The translations under genes and the position numbers were made by a program. A DNA stretch of 19,996 bases from an uncultured Oscillospiraceae bacterium (GTDB lineage: Bacteria > Bacillota > Clostridia > Oscillospirales > Oscillospiraceae): NCBI GenBank assembly GCA_910577415.1, contig CAJTLK010000031.1:1-19996 (forward strand), read 5' to 3'. A model generated the notes under the pieces. It had not been told where the DNA came from and ran no database searches. It saw only the letters and a list, made by a program, of their open reading frames with translations. This document shows, one piece after another, positions 12,800-19,996 of the stretch (the first letter of the stretch is position 1; each line of letters begins with the position of its first letter).

Positions 12800-12839
12800 G
12801 ATGATACCCCCTTTATGGATAGGTCCATCATGTCCGTTT
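12790..12839 (-). repeat. Inverted repeat enclosing the rubrerythrin start codon
   Basis: Arms 12790-12803 and 12826-12839 are perfectly complementary over 14 bases with a 22-base loop. On the - strand the ATG lies within the 3' arm and the Shine-Dalgarno GGGGG lies in the loop. It may be an operator or a translation-controlling hairpin. Confidence 0.75.
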
Positions 12840-12875
12840 TTTCCGTTTTTATGCCTGCCCTGCCAATAAAAGGTT

Positions 12876-14327
12876 TCAGCTTGCCCGCTTCCACGTTCTG
12901 GGGCTGAGCATGACCAGCATGGGGAATATCTCCAGCCGTCCCAGCAGCATATTGAAGATCAGCGTGAGCTTGCTCAGATCGGAGAAGTGGGAGTAGTTGC
13001 TGGTGGGACCCACCAGGTCCAGTCCGGGACCAATGTTGTTGAGACAGGCCATGACCGCGGTAAAATTTGTCTCCAGAGACAAATTGTCCAGCGACAGCAG
13101 CAGCACCGAGGCGATGGCAATGAAGCAATAGGCGGTCATATAGGTGTTGACCCCTTGAAGCGTCTCCTCCTCCACCGTGTGTCCGTCCACCCGCACCAGG
13201 TTTACGCTCCGGGGGTGGAGCATCTGGCGTATTCTGGCCCCCAATGCCTTGCACAGTAGCAGCAGCCGGGCACACTTGATACCGCCGCCGGTGCTTCCGG
13301 CGCAGGCCCCCACGATCATCAGCACCACTAAAATGGTGCGGGAGAGCTGGGGCCAGAGGTCAAAGTCCTCGGTGGCAAAGCCGGTGGTGGTCATGATGCT
13401 GGCCACAGTGAAGACGGCGTGGTGCAGGGCCTGACGGATACCACCGAAGATATGGCAGATATCTACTGTGATGACCGCCACGGCTCCAAAGAAAATGCCC
13501 AGATAGACCCGCAGTTCCTGGCTGCGGAGAGCCTGAGAAAATTTGCCCAACAGCAAAAGAAAATAGATGTTGAAGTTGACCCCAAAGAGGGTCATAAATA
13601 CGGTACAAACACTCTGGCAATATGGAGAAAAGCTTGCCATGGAATCGTTTCTTACCCCAAAGCCGCCGGTTCCGGCGGTGCCGAAGGCGGTGCACAGGCT
13701 GTCAAAGAGGCTCATGCCGCCAAAGAGGAGAAAGACCACACACAGCACCGTCAGTATAATGTAGATGAGGTAAAGGATCCCGGCGGTCTGACGCATCCGG
13801 GGCACCAGCTTACTGACACTGGGGCCGGGACTTTCCGCCCGGAGCAGGTGGACACTGTAGCCCCCCTTTCCCATGGGCACGATGGCCAGCAAAAATACCA
13901 GGATACCCATACCGCCCAGCCAGTGGGTGAAGGAGCGCCAGAACAGCAGCCCCCGGCTCATAGCCTCTACGTTGGTAAGAATGGAGGCCCCAGTGGTGGT
14001 AAAGCCCGAGATGACCTCAAAGAGGGCGTCCACATAGCGGGGAATTTCCCCACTGAGCCAGAAGGGCAGCGCTCCTACCGCCGACATCACCACCCAGCCC
14101 AGGGTGGTGATGAGAAAGCCCTCCCGGGCATAGAAACTGCCCTCGGCGTTCCGGCAGAGCAGCCACAAAATAGCACCGCCCCCTGCCGAAATAGCCATCA
14201 CGGTAAAGATGGCGCTGAGGGCCCGCCCCTCTCCGTCCAGGGCCGAGATAAGGGCCGGAGGAAAGAGAAAGAGACATTCCAGCATCAGCAACAGACCCAA
14301 CAGCTTTCCGATCATCCTACGATTCAT
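12876..14327 (-). CDS. trkH: TrkH-family potassium uptake membrane subunit
   Basis: A 483-residue polytopic membrane protein that forms the K+ translocation pathway of the Trk/Ktr system. All four pore-loop filter motifs are visible: SGFTTTGAS, GTAGTGGFGV, SIMTTTGFATED and NNIGPGLDLVG. The block SFTHWLGGMGILVF and the GACAGSTGGGIKCARL segment are typical of TrkH. The length is normal for TrkH (about 480), longer than many KtrB proteins. It begins 6 bases after the trkA stop, so the two are translationally linked; an AGGG site overlaps the end of trkA. Confidence 0.95.
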   Translation of the reverse strand: MNRRMIGKLLGLLLMLECLFLFPPALISALDGEGRALSAIFTVMAISAGGGAILWLLCRNAEGSFYAREGFLITTLGWVVMSAVGALPFWLSGEIPRYVDALFEVISGFTTTGASILTNVEAMSRGLLFWRSFTHWLGGMGILVFLLAIVPMGKGGYSVHLLRAESPGPSVSKLVPRMRQTAGILYLIYIILTVLCVVFLLFGGMSLFDSLCTAFGTAGTGGFGVRNDSMASFSPYCQSVCTVFMTLFGVNFNIYFLLLLGKFSQALRSQELRVYLGIFFGAVAVITVDICHIFGGIRQALHHAVFTVASIMTTTGFATEDFDLWPQLSRTILVVLMIVGACAGSTGGGIKCARLLLLCKALGARIRQMLHPRSVNLVRVDGHTVEEETLQGVNTYMTAYCFIAIASVLLLSLDNLSLETNFTAVMACLNNIGPGLDLVGPTSNYSHFSDLSKLTLIFNMLLGRLEIFPMLVMLSPRTWKRAS

Positions 14328-14333
14328 CCGTAC

Positions 14334-15707
14334 TCACCCTGCCCGATCCGCAAAAATGTCGTTGAGGTCGTTGATGGTCCGGCCTCCGGCGGTGACCACG
14401 ATCACCGTGTCCCCGCTGACAAAGCTGCTGTCGCCCTTGGGGATGATGGTCCTGGCTTTGTGGGTGATACAGGAGACCAGGATCCCCTCCTTCAGGGGGA
14501 TATTCTTCAGCATCTCACCCTGATGCCGTGTCTCGGGTCCAGCCAGGAACTCCAGAGCCTCCGCCTTGCCGTCTACAATGGGGTGGAGGGTGAGCACGCT
14601 GTCCACCCCGGCGGCGCTGGACATGGCCCGGACATAGCGCACGATGTTGGCACAGCATAGTCCCTTGGGGCTGATGACCGAACCAATACCCACCTTACGA
14701 AACACGTCGGTATACTCCAGGCGGTTTATTTTTGTGATGACCTTACTGACCCCCAGGTGGCTTGCCAGCATGGAAAGCACCAGGTTCTCCTCATCCATAC
14801 CGGTGAGTGTGACCACCGCGTCGTAGGAACGGACGCCCTCGGACTCCAGCACGTCCTGGCGGGAGCCGTCGGCCTCAATGATGGTGGCCCGGGGCATGGC
14901 CTCGGCCAGGGCCACACAGCGGTCATGGTCCCGCTCCACGATCTTCACCGTCATACCGCTGTCCAAACACCGCCGCCCCAGGTAAAAGGCAATGCGGGAG
15001 CCGCCGATGATGAGCAGGCTGCGGATACGTTTTTCCACCAGTCCCATGTTTTTCACCAGCTCCGCCAGATCCAGAAGGGCGGCGGTGACGTAGATGGTGT
15101 CTCCCTCCTGAAGGGTAAAGGAGCCGGAGGGGATATGTACGCCGTCCTCCCGCTCCACCGCGCAGACCAGAACGTTGACCCCGGCGATCTCGTATAGCTT
15201 ATAGAGAGGGATACCCACCAGCTTGGAGTCCTTGTCCACCGGGACGGCCACGATCTCCACCCGTCCCTTGGCAAAGGAGTCCCGCTTCAAAAACGAGGGG
15301 AAGCGGAGAAGCTGATAGGCCTCCTGGGCGGCGGCCAACTCCGGGTTCACCGTCATGGAAAGGCCCAGTTCCTCCCGCATGGAGGCCAGCTGGTCGGAAT
15401 ACTCCGGGTTGCGGACCCGGGCAATGGTGTGCCTGACCCCCAGCTTCTTGGCGGTCAGGCAGGTAAGCAGATTCAGCTCGTCCCGGCTGGTGGCGGCGAT
15501 CAGGATATCCGCCCGTTCCGCCCCCGCATCCCGCAGGGTGGACATGGCCGCGCCATTTCCGATGACGGTCATGATATCCAACTTCTCGCTGCTGTCCATG
15601 AGGGCTTGGGGGTTGGAGTCGATAATGGTAACGTCGTGCCCCTCGCTGGAAAGCTGGGTGGCCAGGGCCGCACCCACCTTTCCGTCGCCTACAATGATAA
15701 TGTTCAT
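14334..15707 (-). CDS. trkA: TrkA potassium uptake regulatory subunit
   Basis: A 457-residue cytoplasmic regulator with the duplicated RCK layout of TrkA: two Rossmann (TrkA-N) domains, each followed by a TrkA-C domain. The first nucleotide-binding loop is IIIVGDGKVGAALA (residues 3-16) with an acidic residue ending strand 2 (IIDSN). The second starts near residue 229 (LLIIGGSRIAFYLG) with IVERD. It gates TrkH in response to NAD(H) or adenine nucleotides. The SD AAAGGA overlaps the stop of the upstream icd gene, showing an icd-trkA-trkH operon. Confidence 0.95.
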   Translation of the reverse strand: MNIIIVGDGKVGAALATQLSSEGHDVTIIDSNPQALMDSSEKLDIMTVIGNGAAMSTLRDAGAERADILIAATSRDELNLLTCLTAKKLGVRHTIARVRNPEYSDQLASMREELGLSMTVNPELAAAQEAYQLLRFPSFLKRDSFAKGRVEIVAVPVDKDSKLVGIPLYKLYEIAGVNVLVCAVEREDGVHIPSGSFTLQEGDTIYVTAALLDLAELVKNMGLVEKRIRSLLIIGGSRIAFYLGRRCLDSGMTVKIVERDHDRCVALAEAMPRATIIEADGSRQDVLESEGVRSYDAVVTLTGMDEENLVLSMLASHLGVSKVITKINRLEYTDVFRKVGIGSVISPKGLCCANIVRYVRAMSSAAGVDSVLTLHPIVDGKAEALEFLAGPETRHQGEMLKNIPLKEGILVSCITHKARTIIPKGDSSFVSGDTVIVVTAGGRTINDLNDIFADRAG

Positions 15708-15713
15708 ATATCT

Positions 15714-16934
15714 CTATCCTTTCGGATGGAAAATTTCCAGTCTCTCCCGGACGGCCTTCAGAAAGTCGAGGCTGTTCACCGCCCTGGCGGGGGTCTCCCC
15801 CTCCCAAAGTCCGGCCAGATCCTTGGTCATCACGCCGCTCTCGATGGTCTCGATGCAGGCACGCTCCAGCTTCCCGGCAAACTCCCCCAGTGAAGGGATA
15901 CCGTCCAGCTCCCCCCGCTTGCGCAGGGCCCCCGTCCAGGCAAAGATGGTGGCCATGGGGTTGGTGGAGGTCTCCTCCCCCTTGAGGTATTTATAGTAAT
16001 GCCTGGTCACGGTCCCGTGGGCGGCCTCATACTCGTAGTTGCCATCGGGGGAGACCAGCACCGAGGTCATCATGGCCAGGGAACCGAAAGCGGTGGAGAC
16101 CATGTCGCTCATCACATCGCCGTCATAGTTCTTGCACGCCCAGATAAAGCCACCCTCGCTGCGGATGACCCGGGCCACCGCGTCGTCGATGAGTGTATAG
16201 AAATACTCAATGCCCGCCTTCTCAAATTTTGCCTTATACGCAGCCTCAAAGACCTCCTGGAAGATATCCTTGAAGCGGTGGTCATACTGCTTGGAGATGG
16301 TGTCCTTGGTGGCAAACCAAAGGTTCTGCCGGGTATCCAGGGCGTACTGGAAACAGGAATGGGCAAAGGAGGTGATGGACTTGTCGGTGTTATACTGGCC
16401 CTGCAAAACGCCGGGGCCGGTAAAGTCAAAGATGGTCTGCCGCGTCTCGTTGCCCTGGCTGTCAGTAAAGACCAGCTCGGCCTTTCCGGGGGTCTTGGGG
16501 CAAAGTTCACTGTTTTTATATACGTCGCCGTAAGCGTGGCGGGCGATGGTGATGGGCTTTTTCCAGTTCTTCACCACCGGGGAGACCCCCTTGACCATGA
16601 TGGGAGCACGGAAGACAGTGCCGTCCAAGATCGCCCGGATGGTACCGTTAGGAGACTTCCACATCTGGGAGAGCTTGTACTCCTCTACCCGCTGGGCATT
16701 AGGGGTAATGGTGGCGCACTTCACCGCCACGCCGTATTTTTTCGTGGCCTCGGCGGAGTCCACCGTCACCTGGTCCTGGGTCTTCTCCCGCTCGGGAAGC
16801 CCTAAGTCATAATATTCCGTCTTCAGGTCGATGAAAGGCTCCAACAGCTCTTTTTTGATCTCGGCCCAGAGGATACGGGTCATCTCATCCCCGTCCATCT
16901 CCACCAGGGGCGTCTTCATCTGTATCCTATCCAT
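15714..16934 (-). CDS. icd: NADP-dependent isocitrate dehydrogenase, eukaryote-type
   Basis: A 406-residue enzyme that oxidises isocitrate to 2-oxoglutarate and CO2, supplying NADPH and glutamate carbon. Recognisable blocks: PLVEMDGDEMTRI at the start, KCATITPNAQRVEEY, WKSPNGTIRAILDGTVFRAPI, the metal-binding IDDAVARVIRSEGGFIWACKNYDGDVMSD, and YEAAHGTVTRHYY, followed by ETSTNP for NADP. These are signatures of the homodimeric subfamily shared with eukaryotes, not the E. coli Icd type. ATG 16934 is preferred over an ATG 9 codons earlier, because the earlier one would place the GGGGGAG ribosome site within the coding sequence. First gene of a unit with trkA and trkH. Confidence 0.96.
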   Translation of the reverse strand: MDRIQMKTPLVEMDGDEMTRILWAEIKKELLEPFIDLKTEYYDLGLPEREKTQDQVTVDSAEATKKYGVAVKCATITPNAQRVEEYKLSQMWKSPNGTIRAILDGTVFRAPIMVKGVSPVVKNWKKPITIARHAYGDVYKNSELCPKTPGKAELVFTDSQGNETRQTIFDFTGPGVLQGQYNTDKSITSFAHSCFQYALDTRQNLWFATKDTISKQYDHRFKDIFQEVFEAAYKAKFEKAGIEYFYTLIDDAVARVIRSEGGFIWACKNYDGDVMSDMVSTAFGSLAMMTSVLVSPDGNYEYEAAHGTVTRHYYKYLKGEETSTNPMATIFAWTGALRKRGELDGIPSLGEFAGKLERACIETIESGVMTKDLAGLWEGETPARAVNSLDFLKAVRERLEIFHPKG

Positions 16935-16961
16935 ACTATCTCCCCCTTTTTTGCTTGTCAC

Positions 16962-16990
16962 AGTCTATCACCGGGGCTTTGGAAAGTCAA
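16962..16990 (-). promoter_or_regulatory. Promoter of the icd-trkA-trkH operon
   Basis: On the - strand, -35 TTGACT (16985-16990) and -10 TAGACT (16962-16967) with a 17-base spacer, 27 bases upstream of the icd ATG. A 9-bp perfect inverted repeat (16968-16976 with 16997-17005, 20-base loop) brackets the spacer and -35 box. Confidence 0.65.
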
Positions 16991-17005
16991 CCTTTTCCCC
17001 GGTGA
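16968..17005. repeat. Inverted repeat over the icd promoter
   Basis: Perfect 9-bp arms, TCACCGGGG and CCCCGGTGA, separated by 20 bases. It could be the terminator stem of the upstream 5'-nucleotidase gene, but no T-run follows on the - strand. An operator is the other reading. Confidence 0.6.
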
Positions 17006-17012
17006 AAGCGGC

Positions 17013-19010
17013 TCATCTCCCCCGGTAGGGCGGGGCAAAGCCGCCCCGCCTTCTCCTCCGGCGGAGGAGCTTTCTCACAATGAGGACTGCCGCCAAAACC
17101 AGCAGCAGTATGACCGCCAGGACCACGGCGGTGGGTGCGCCCATGGGGAAAAGGAGGCTTATGGGGTTCCAGGAAGCCTCCTCGAACTTGCTCGCGGGGC
17201 CTAAGCTCAACACGTCCCCCGAGGACTGCAGATAAGAAGCAAAGGCGTGCCACGCCTTGATCTCGTTGCCGTTTTCATCGTGGAGGATGCGGCTTTCAAA
17301 GTCCGTGACCTCATTGCCGTTCTCGTCCCTGGGGGTGATGGACAACAGCCCAAAGGACTTACCCTCTACTGCAGAGAGCATCTGGCCAGAGTAAAGGTCG
17401 GCCACCACCCGGTAGAGCTTTTCGTCGTCAATGGGGGCTGCATACTGCGCATCGGGAGCATTTGTATCCTCCCAGACAGCACACTCTGTGACCCGGTCCA
17501 GGAACATCCGATGGGGGTTATACTTCCACCAACACCCCGCGCCGTAGAGTGTGGCGGCGCCCATAATGTCGGAAATGGAGGCGTCTACCTCAAAGGCATT
17601 TTTCAGGTCCTTCCCGGTAAGGTACACCGACACCAGGGGATAGCCTGGCGTACCGTCGGCCCCCACCCCCAGAGAGAGGATATCGAAGGCCTGGGAAGCG
17701 GTAATATTCCCAGCCTGAACGTTCCCCCGGATGACCCCGTCAGGGGCCACAGCGAAGGCGACGGGGGCGTAATCCTCCACCTCCAGTTTCTTCACCGCGG
17801 CAATATAGGACGAGCCAATAAGGTCGCCGGTCTGGGCTTTGGTAAGGTCGCCCCTCATTGTGGCTAACGTCTGGTCATAGCTCATGTGGTAGCCAGAGAG
17901 ATGGTTCTCGTCCACCTTGGTCTTGAAATGCTCTGCCATGAAGGTCATGGTTTCGTCCTCCGCCACCGAACCGTCCACGGGGAAGAGGGCATAATATTTC
18001 AGCGTTGCTTTGCTCTCCCCCCGCCCCTTGGAGAGCACCAGCTTGCCCAGGTTCTGAGTATACGGCCCACAGGAAACGATGAAGGTGTCGTTGACCTGGA
18101 TCGGCTTTTCCAAGATGGAGTGGGTATGCCCCGAGACAATGACATCGATCCCATCCACCGCCTTGGCAAGCTCATAGTCCTCTCCCTTTCCCTTTTCGGT
18201 GCCCGAGTGGGACAGGCAGATGATATAGTCGGGGCTTTCCTTCTCCTGAATTTCCGCCACCACCCGCTTGGCGGTCTCGATGGGGTCTTCCAAAACCATA
18301 CCCGACATGGGGGCGCACTCGTCGGAATCAATACCCATGATGCCAAAGACGGCGATCCTCACGGTTACCTCGTGGCCGGAGGGCCAGCGGGCAGAGCGTT
18401 CCAGCACGGTGTAGTCGGTGACGGGGTAGTCCGCCATAGCCCTCGCCGCCGTCTGGGCGGCTGGGTCGTTGGGGTCTTTGGGGGTCTTGTAGTTGGCCTG
18501 GACGATGGCGGGAAGATTACAGGGCACGCCGTACTCCTTTAGATATTCGTCCATGGCGCCGGTGTAGGAGATGACCGCGGCGTCATACCATGCCTCCTCC
18601 GCCTCCTTGGCGGCGCTCAGCATATCCGCCAGACCCTGGGGCCGGTAGTCATACTCATGGTTGCCCAGGGTAACCACGTCATAGCCCATCCACCCCAGGG
18701 CCCGCAGCTCAGGGGCGTCGGTGGCATAGACCGTCTGGAAGGGGGAACCCATGGAAAAGTCCCCGGCGTCCACCGTCACCACTGCCCCGCTGGAATTATT
18801 CTGTTCCCTTTTGAGAAGGGTGGCCAGCCGGGTATACCCTCCCACATCGGCGGCGTCGGGGTAGAAGTGGTCGTGGGTATCGTGGGTGAAGAGAACGGTG
18901 AGCAGCCGCTCCCCATCCTCAGCGGCAAAGCTACCCCCCATAACAGGCAAGGTCATTGCCAGAGCCAGGGTCAGGATCAAAGCGGCCGGACGACGAAGGT
19001 TCTTTTCCAT
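17013..19010 (-). CDS. Membrane-anchored 5'-nucleotidase / metallophosphoesterase
   Basis: A 665-residue exported protein. The signal peptide is residues 1-30 (basic MEKNLRRPA, hydrophobic core, cleavage near SFA-A). The metallophosphoesterase domain has D44 and H46 (THDTHDH), D81/D84 (VDAGDFSMG), the GNHEYDYRP box with N117-H118, H268 (CLSHSG) and H295/H297 (SGHTHS). The C-terminal 5'-nucleotidase domain spans about 370-600. A single transmembrane helix (about 625-647) ends in a run of arginines, so the enzyme is held outside the membrane by its C-terminus. It probably releases phosphate from extracellular nucleotides. A TTG at 19019 is also in frame, but ATG 19010 is preferred. It is divergent from asnA. 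Confidence 0.92.
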   Translation of the reverse strand: MEKNLRRPAALILTLALAMTLPVMGGSFAAEDGERLLTVLFTHDTHDHFYPDAADVGGYTRLATLLKREQNNSSGAVVTVDAGDFSMGSPFQTVYATDAPELRALGWMGYDVVTLGNHEYDYRPQGLADMLSAAKEAEEAWYDAAVISYTGAMDEYLKEYGVPCNLPAIVQANYKTPKDPNDPAAQTAARAMADYPVTDYTVLERSARWPSGHEVTVRIAVFGIMGIDSDECAPMSGMVLEDPIETAKRVVAEIQEKESPDYIICLSHSGTEKGKGEDYELAKAVDGIDVIVSGHTHSILEKPIQVNDTFIVSCGPYTQNLGKLVLSKGRGESKATLKYYALFPVDGSVAEDETMTFMAEHFKTKVDENHLSGYHMSYDQTLATMRGDLTKAQTGDLIGSSYIAAVKKLEVEDYAPVAFAVAPDGVIRGNVQAGNITASQAFDILSLGVGADGTPGYPLVSVYLTGKDLKNAFEVDASISDIMGAATLYGAGCWWKYNPHRMFLDRVTECAVWEDTNAPDAQYAAPIDDEKLYRVVADLYSGQMLSAVEGKSFGLLSITPRDENGNEVTDFESRILHDENGNEIKAWHAFASYLQSSGDVLSLGPASKFEEASWNPISLLFPMGAPTAVVLAVILLLVLAAVLIVRKLLRRRRRRGGFAPPYRGR

Positions 19011-19055
19011 ATCCCTCAATTCCCCCTAAACGAAATAGTTCTCCATGTTAAGAGT

Positions 19056-19084
19056 AGTATATCAATTTTTCCGTTCCTTGCCAA
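19056..19084 (-). promoter_or_regulatory. Promoter of the 5'-nucleotidase gene
   Basis: On the - strand, -35 TTGGCA (19079-19084) and -10 TATACT (19056-19061) with a 17-base spacer, 45 bases before the ATG. Confidence 0.72.
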
Positions 19085-19092
19085 CCTTTCCC

Positions 19093-19121
19093 TTGCCTTT
19101 TTTCCCGGTTGACACTATAAT
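19093..19121 (+). promoter_or_regulatory. Promoter of asnA
   Basis: -35 TTGCCT (19093-19098) and a perfect -10 TATAAT (19116-19121) with a 17-base spacer; transcription would start about 19128. It is back to back with the promoter at 19056-19084, with the -35 boxes only 8 bases apart. Confidence 0.78.
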
Positions 19122-19153
19122 GGGAGCAACCGTAAACGAAGGAGCTGATCTCC

Positions 19154-19996
19154 ATGCCCAAGTCCGTCATTCCCCAGGGCTACGCCCCCACCCTCAACCT
19201 CTATGACACCCAGAAGGCCATCGGTCTTTTGAAGCGGGTCTTTGAGGACACTCTCGCCGGGGCGTTGAACCTCCGCCGAGTATCCGCCCCCCTCTTTGTG
19301 GAGGCCCAGACCGGCCTCAACGACGACCTCAACGGCGTGGAACGGCCTGTGTCCTTTGACGTACCCTTTGCCAAGAAGGACGCCCAGGTGGTCCACTCCC
19401 TGGCCAAGTGGAAGCGCATGGCCCTCTACCGCTACCATTTCTCTGTGGGAGAGGGGCTTTACACCGACATGAACGCCATCCGCCGGGACGAGGAGCTGGA
19501 CAACCTCCACTCGGTCTACGTAGACCAGTGGGATTGGGAGAAGGTTCTGGCCCCCCGGGACCGCACGGCGGACTACCTGAAAACCACTGTGGAGGCCATT
19601 GCCCAGACCCTTCGGGAGACCCAAGCTACCCTTCGCGCCGCCTACCCCGCCCTCAACAAGCTGCCCCGGGTGGACGATACCGTCTCCTTCGTCACCGCCC
19701 TGGAGCTGGAGGAAAAGTGGCCGGACAAGACCCCCAAGGAGCGGGAAAGGCTGTGGGTCAAGGACCACCCCCTCACCTTCCTTATGGGTATCGGTGCGCC
19801 TTTGAAATCCGGCAAACCCCACGATGGCCGGGCACCCGACTATGACGACTGGAGCCTCAACGGCGACCTGCTGGTGTGGAACAGCGTTTTGGAGGACGCC
19901 TTTGAGCTTTCCTCTATGGGCATCCGGGTCAGCCCCGAGAGCCTGGACGCTCAGCTCACCGCCTCGGGCCATGACGAGCGGCGGAGCCTGGAGTTC
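19154..19996 (+). CDS. asnA: Aspartate-ammonia ligase AsnA (3' end missing)
   Basis: The first 281 residues of a protein normally about 330-340 long; the window ends before the stop. It makes asparagine from aspartate, ammonia and ATP, with a class II tRNA-synthetase-like fold. Family blocks: RVSAPLFVEAQTGLNDDLNGVERPVSFD near residues 42-69, HSLAKWKRMAL, GLYTDMNAIRRDEELDNLHSVYVDQWDWEKV, and the C-terminal LNGDLLVWN and ELSSMGIRVS. The start has AAGGAG 9 bases upstream and a strong promoter. Ammonia-dependent AsnA is common in gut Clostridia. Confidence 0.96.
   Translation, partial: MPKSVIPQGYAPTLNLYDTQKAIGLLKRVFEDTLAGALNLRRVSAPLFVEAQTGLNDDLNGVERPVSFDVPFAKKDAQVVHSLAKWKRMALYRYHFSVGEGLYTDMNAIRRDEELDNLHSVYVDQWDWEKVLAPRDRTADYLKTTVEAIAQTLRETQATLRAAYPALNKLPRVDDTVSFVTALELEEKWPDKTPKERERLWVKDHPLTFLMGIGAPLKSGKPHDGRAPDYDDWSLNGDLLVWNSVLEDAFELSSMGIRVSPESLDAQLTASGHDERRSLEF

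Noticed and set aside
13419..14660. 413-codon open frame on the + strand
   Set aside because: It lies antisense to trkH and the end of trkA, both strongly identified. Its translation is His/Gly/Pro-rich with no family motif; GC-rich DNA commonly gives such shadows.
19115..19972. 285-codon open frame on the - strand
   Set aside because: Antisense to asnA and running into its promoter; the composition is that of a complement.

Overview
The window looks like a chromosomal segment of an anaerobic gut-type Clostridia bacterium (Bacillota, probably Oscillospiraceae, in the Flavonifractor/Lawsonibacter neighbourhood). This rests on high GC in most genes, strong Shine-Dalgarno sites, many good sigma-A type promoters, and a gene set of rubrerythrin, AsnA, TrkA/TrkH, Lsa-like ABC-F and a eukaryote-type NADP isocitrate dehydrogenase. 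The taxon is an inference from gene content and style, not a database result.

Region 1 (1-1800) is clearly AT-richer than the rest and reads as the end of an acquired element. It holds the 3' part of a gene in which an AAA_13-type (PrrC/RloC-like) ATPase is fused in frame to a LexA/S24-type self-cleaving peptidase domain, with the cleavage site and the Ser/Lys dyad all present. A cluster of three strong hairpins, one of them a textbook terminator, separates it from the host-like DNA. This fusion is the best candidate for an undescribed system in the window.

Region 2 (1880-5445, + strand) carries a DUF255/thioredoxin-fold protein, a tocopherol-cyclase-family protein and a cytoplasmic-looking Cu/Zn superoxide dismutase, ending in a shared convergent terminator. 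Region 3 (5464-8795, - strand) has a 946-residue Sel1-repeat protein with a zinc ribbon and a repeated cysteine pair, then a small two-helix membrane protein. Region 4 (8984-10353, + strand) has a 90-residue DUF6514-like protein and miaA.

Region 5 (10429-12799, - strand) has an Lsa-type ABC-F protein behind a complete-looking transcription attenuator (promoter, 7-codon leader peptide, mutually exclusive pairings, terminator), and rubrerythrin. Region 6 (12876-16934, - strand) is a tight icd-trkA-trkH operon with 6-nt gaps. Region 7 (17013-19996) has a membrane-anchored 5'-nucleotidase family protein and, divergently, the start of asnA, with a well-formed promoter for each.

Functional themes are oxidative stress (rubrerythrin, SOD, perhaps the tocopherol-cyclase homologue), potassium homeostasis, translation (miaA, ABC-F) and possible defence (ATPase-S24 fusion). 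No rRNA, tRNA, CRISPR array, transposase or integrase was recognised.
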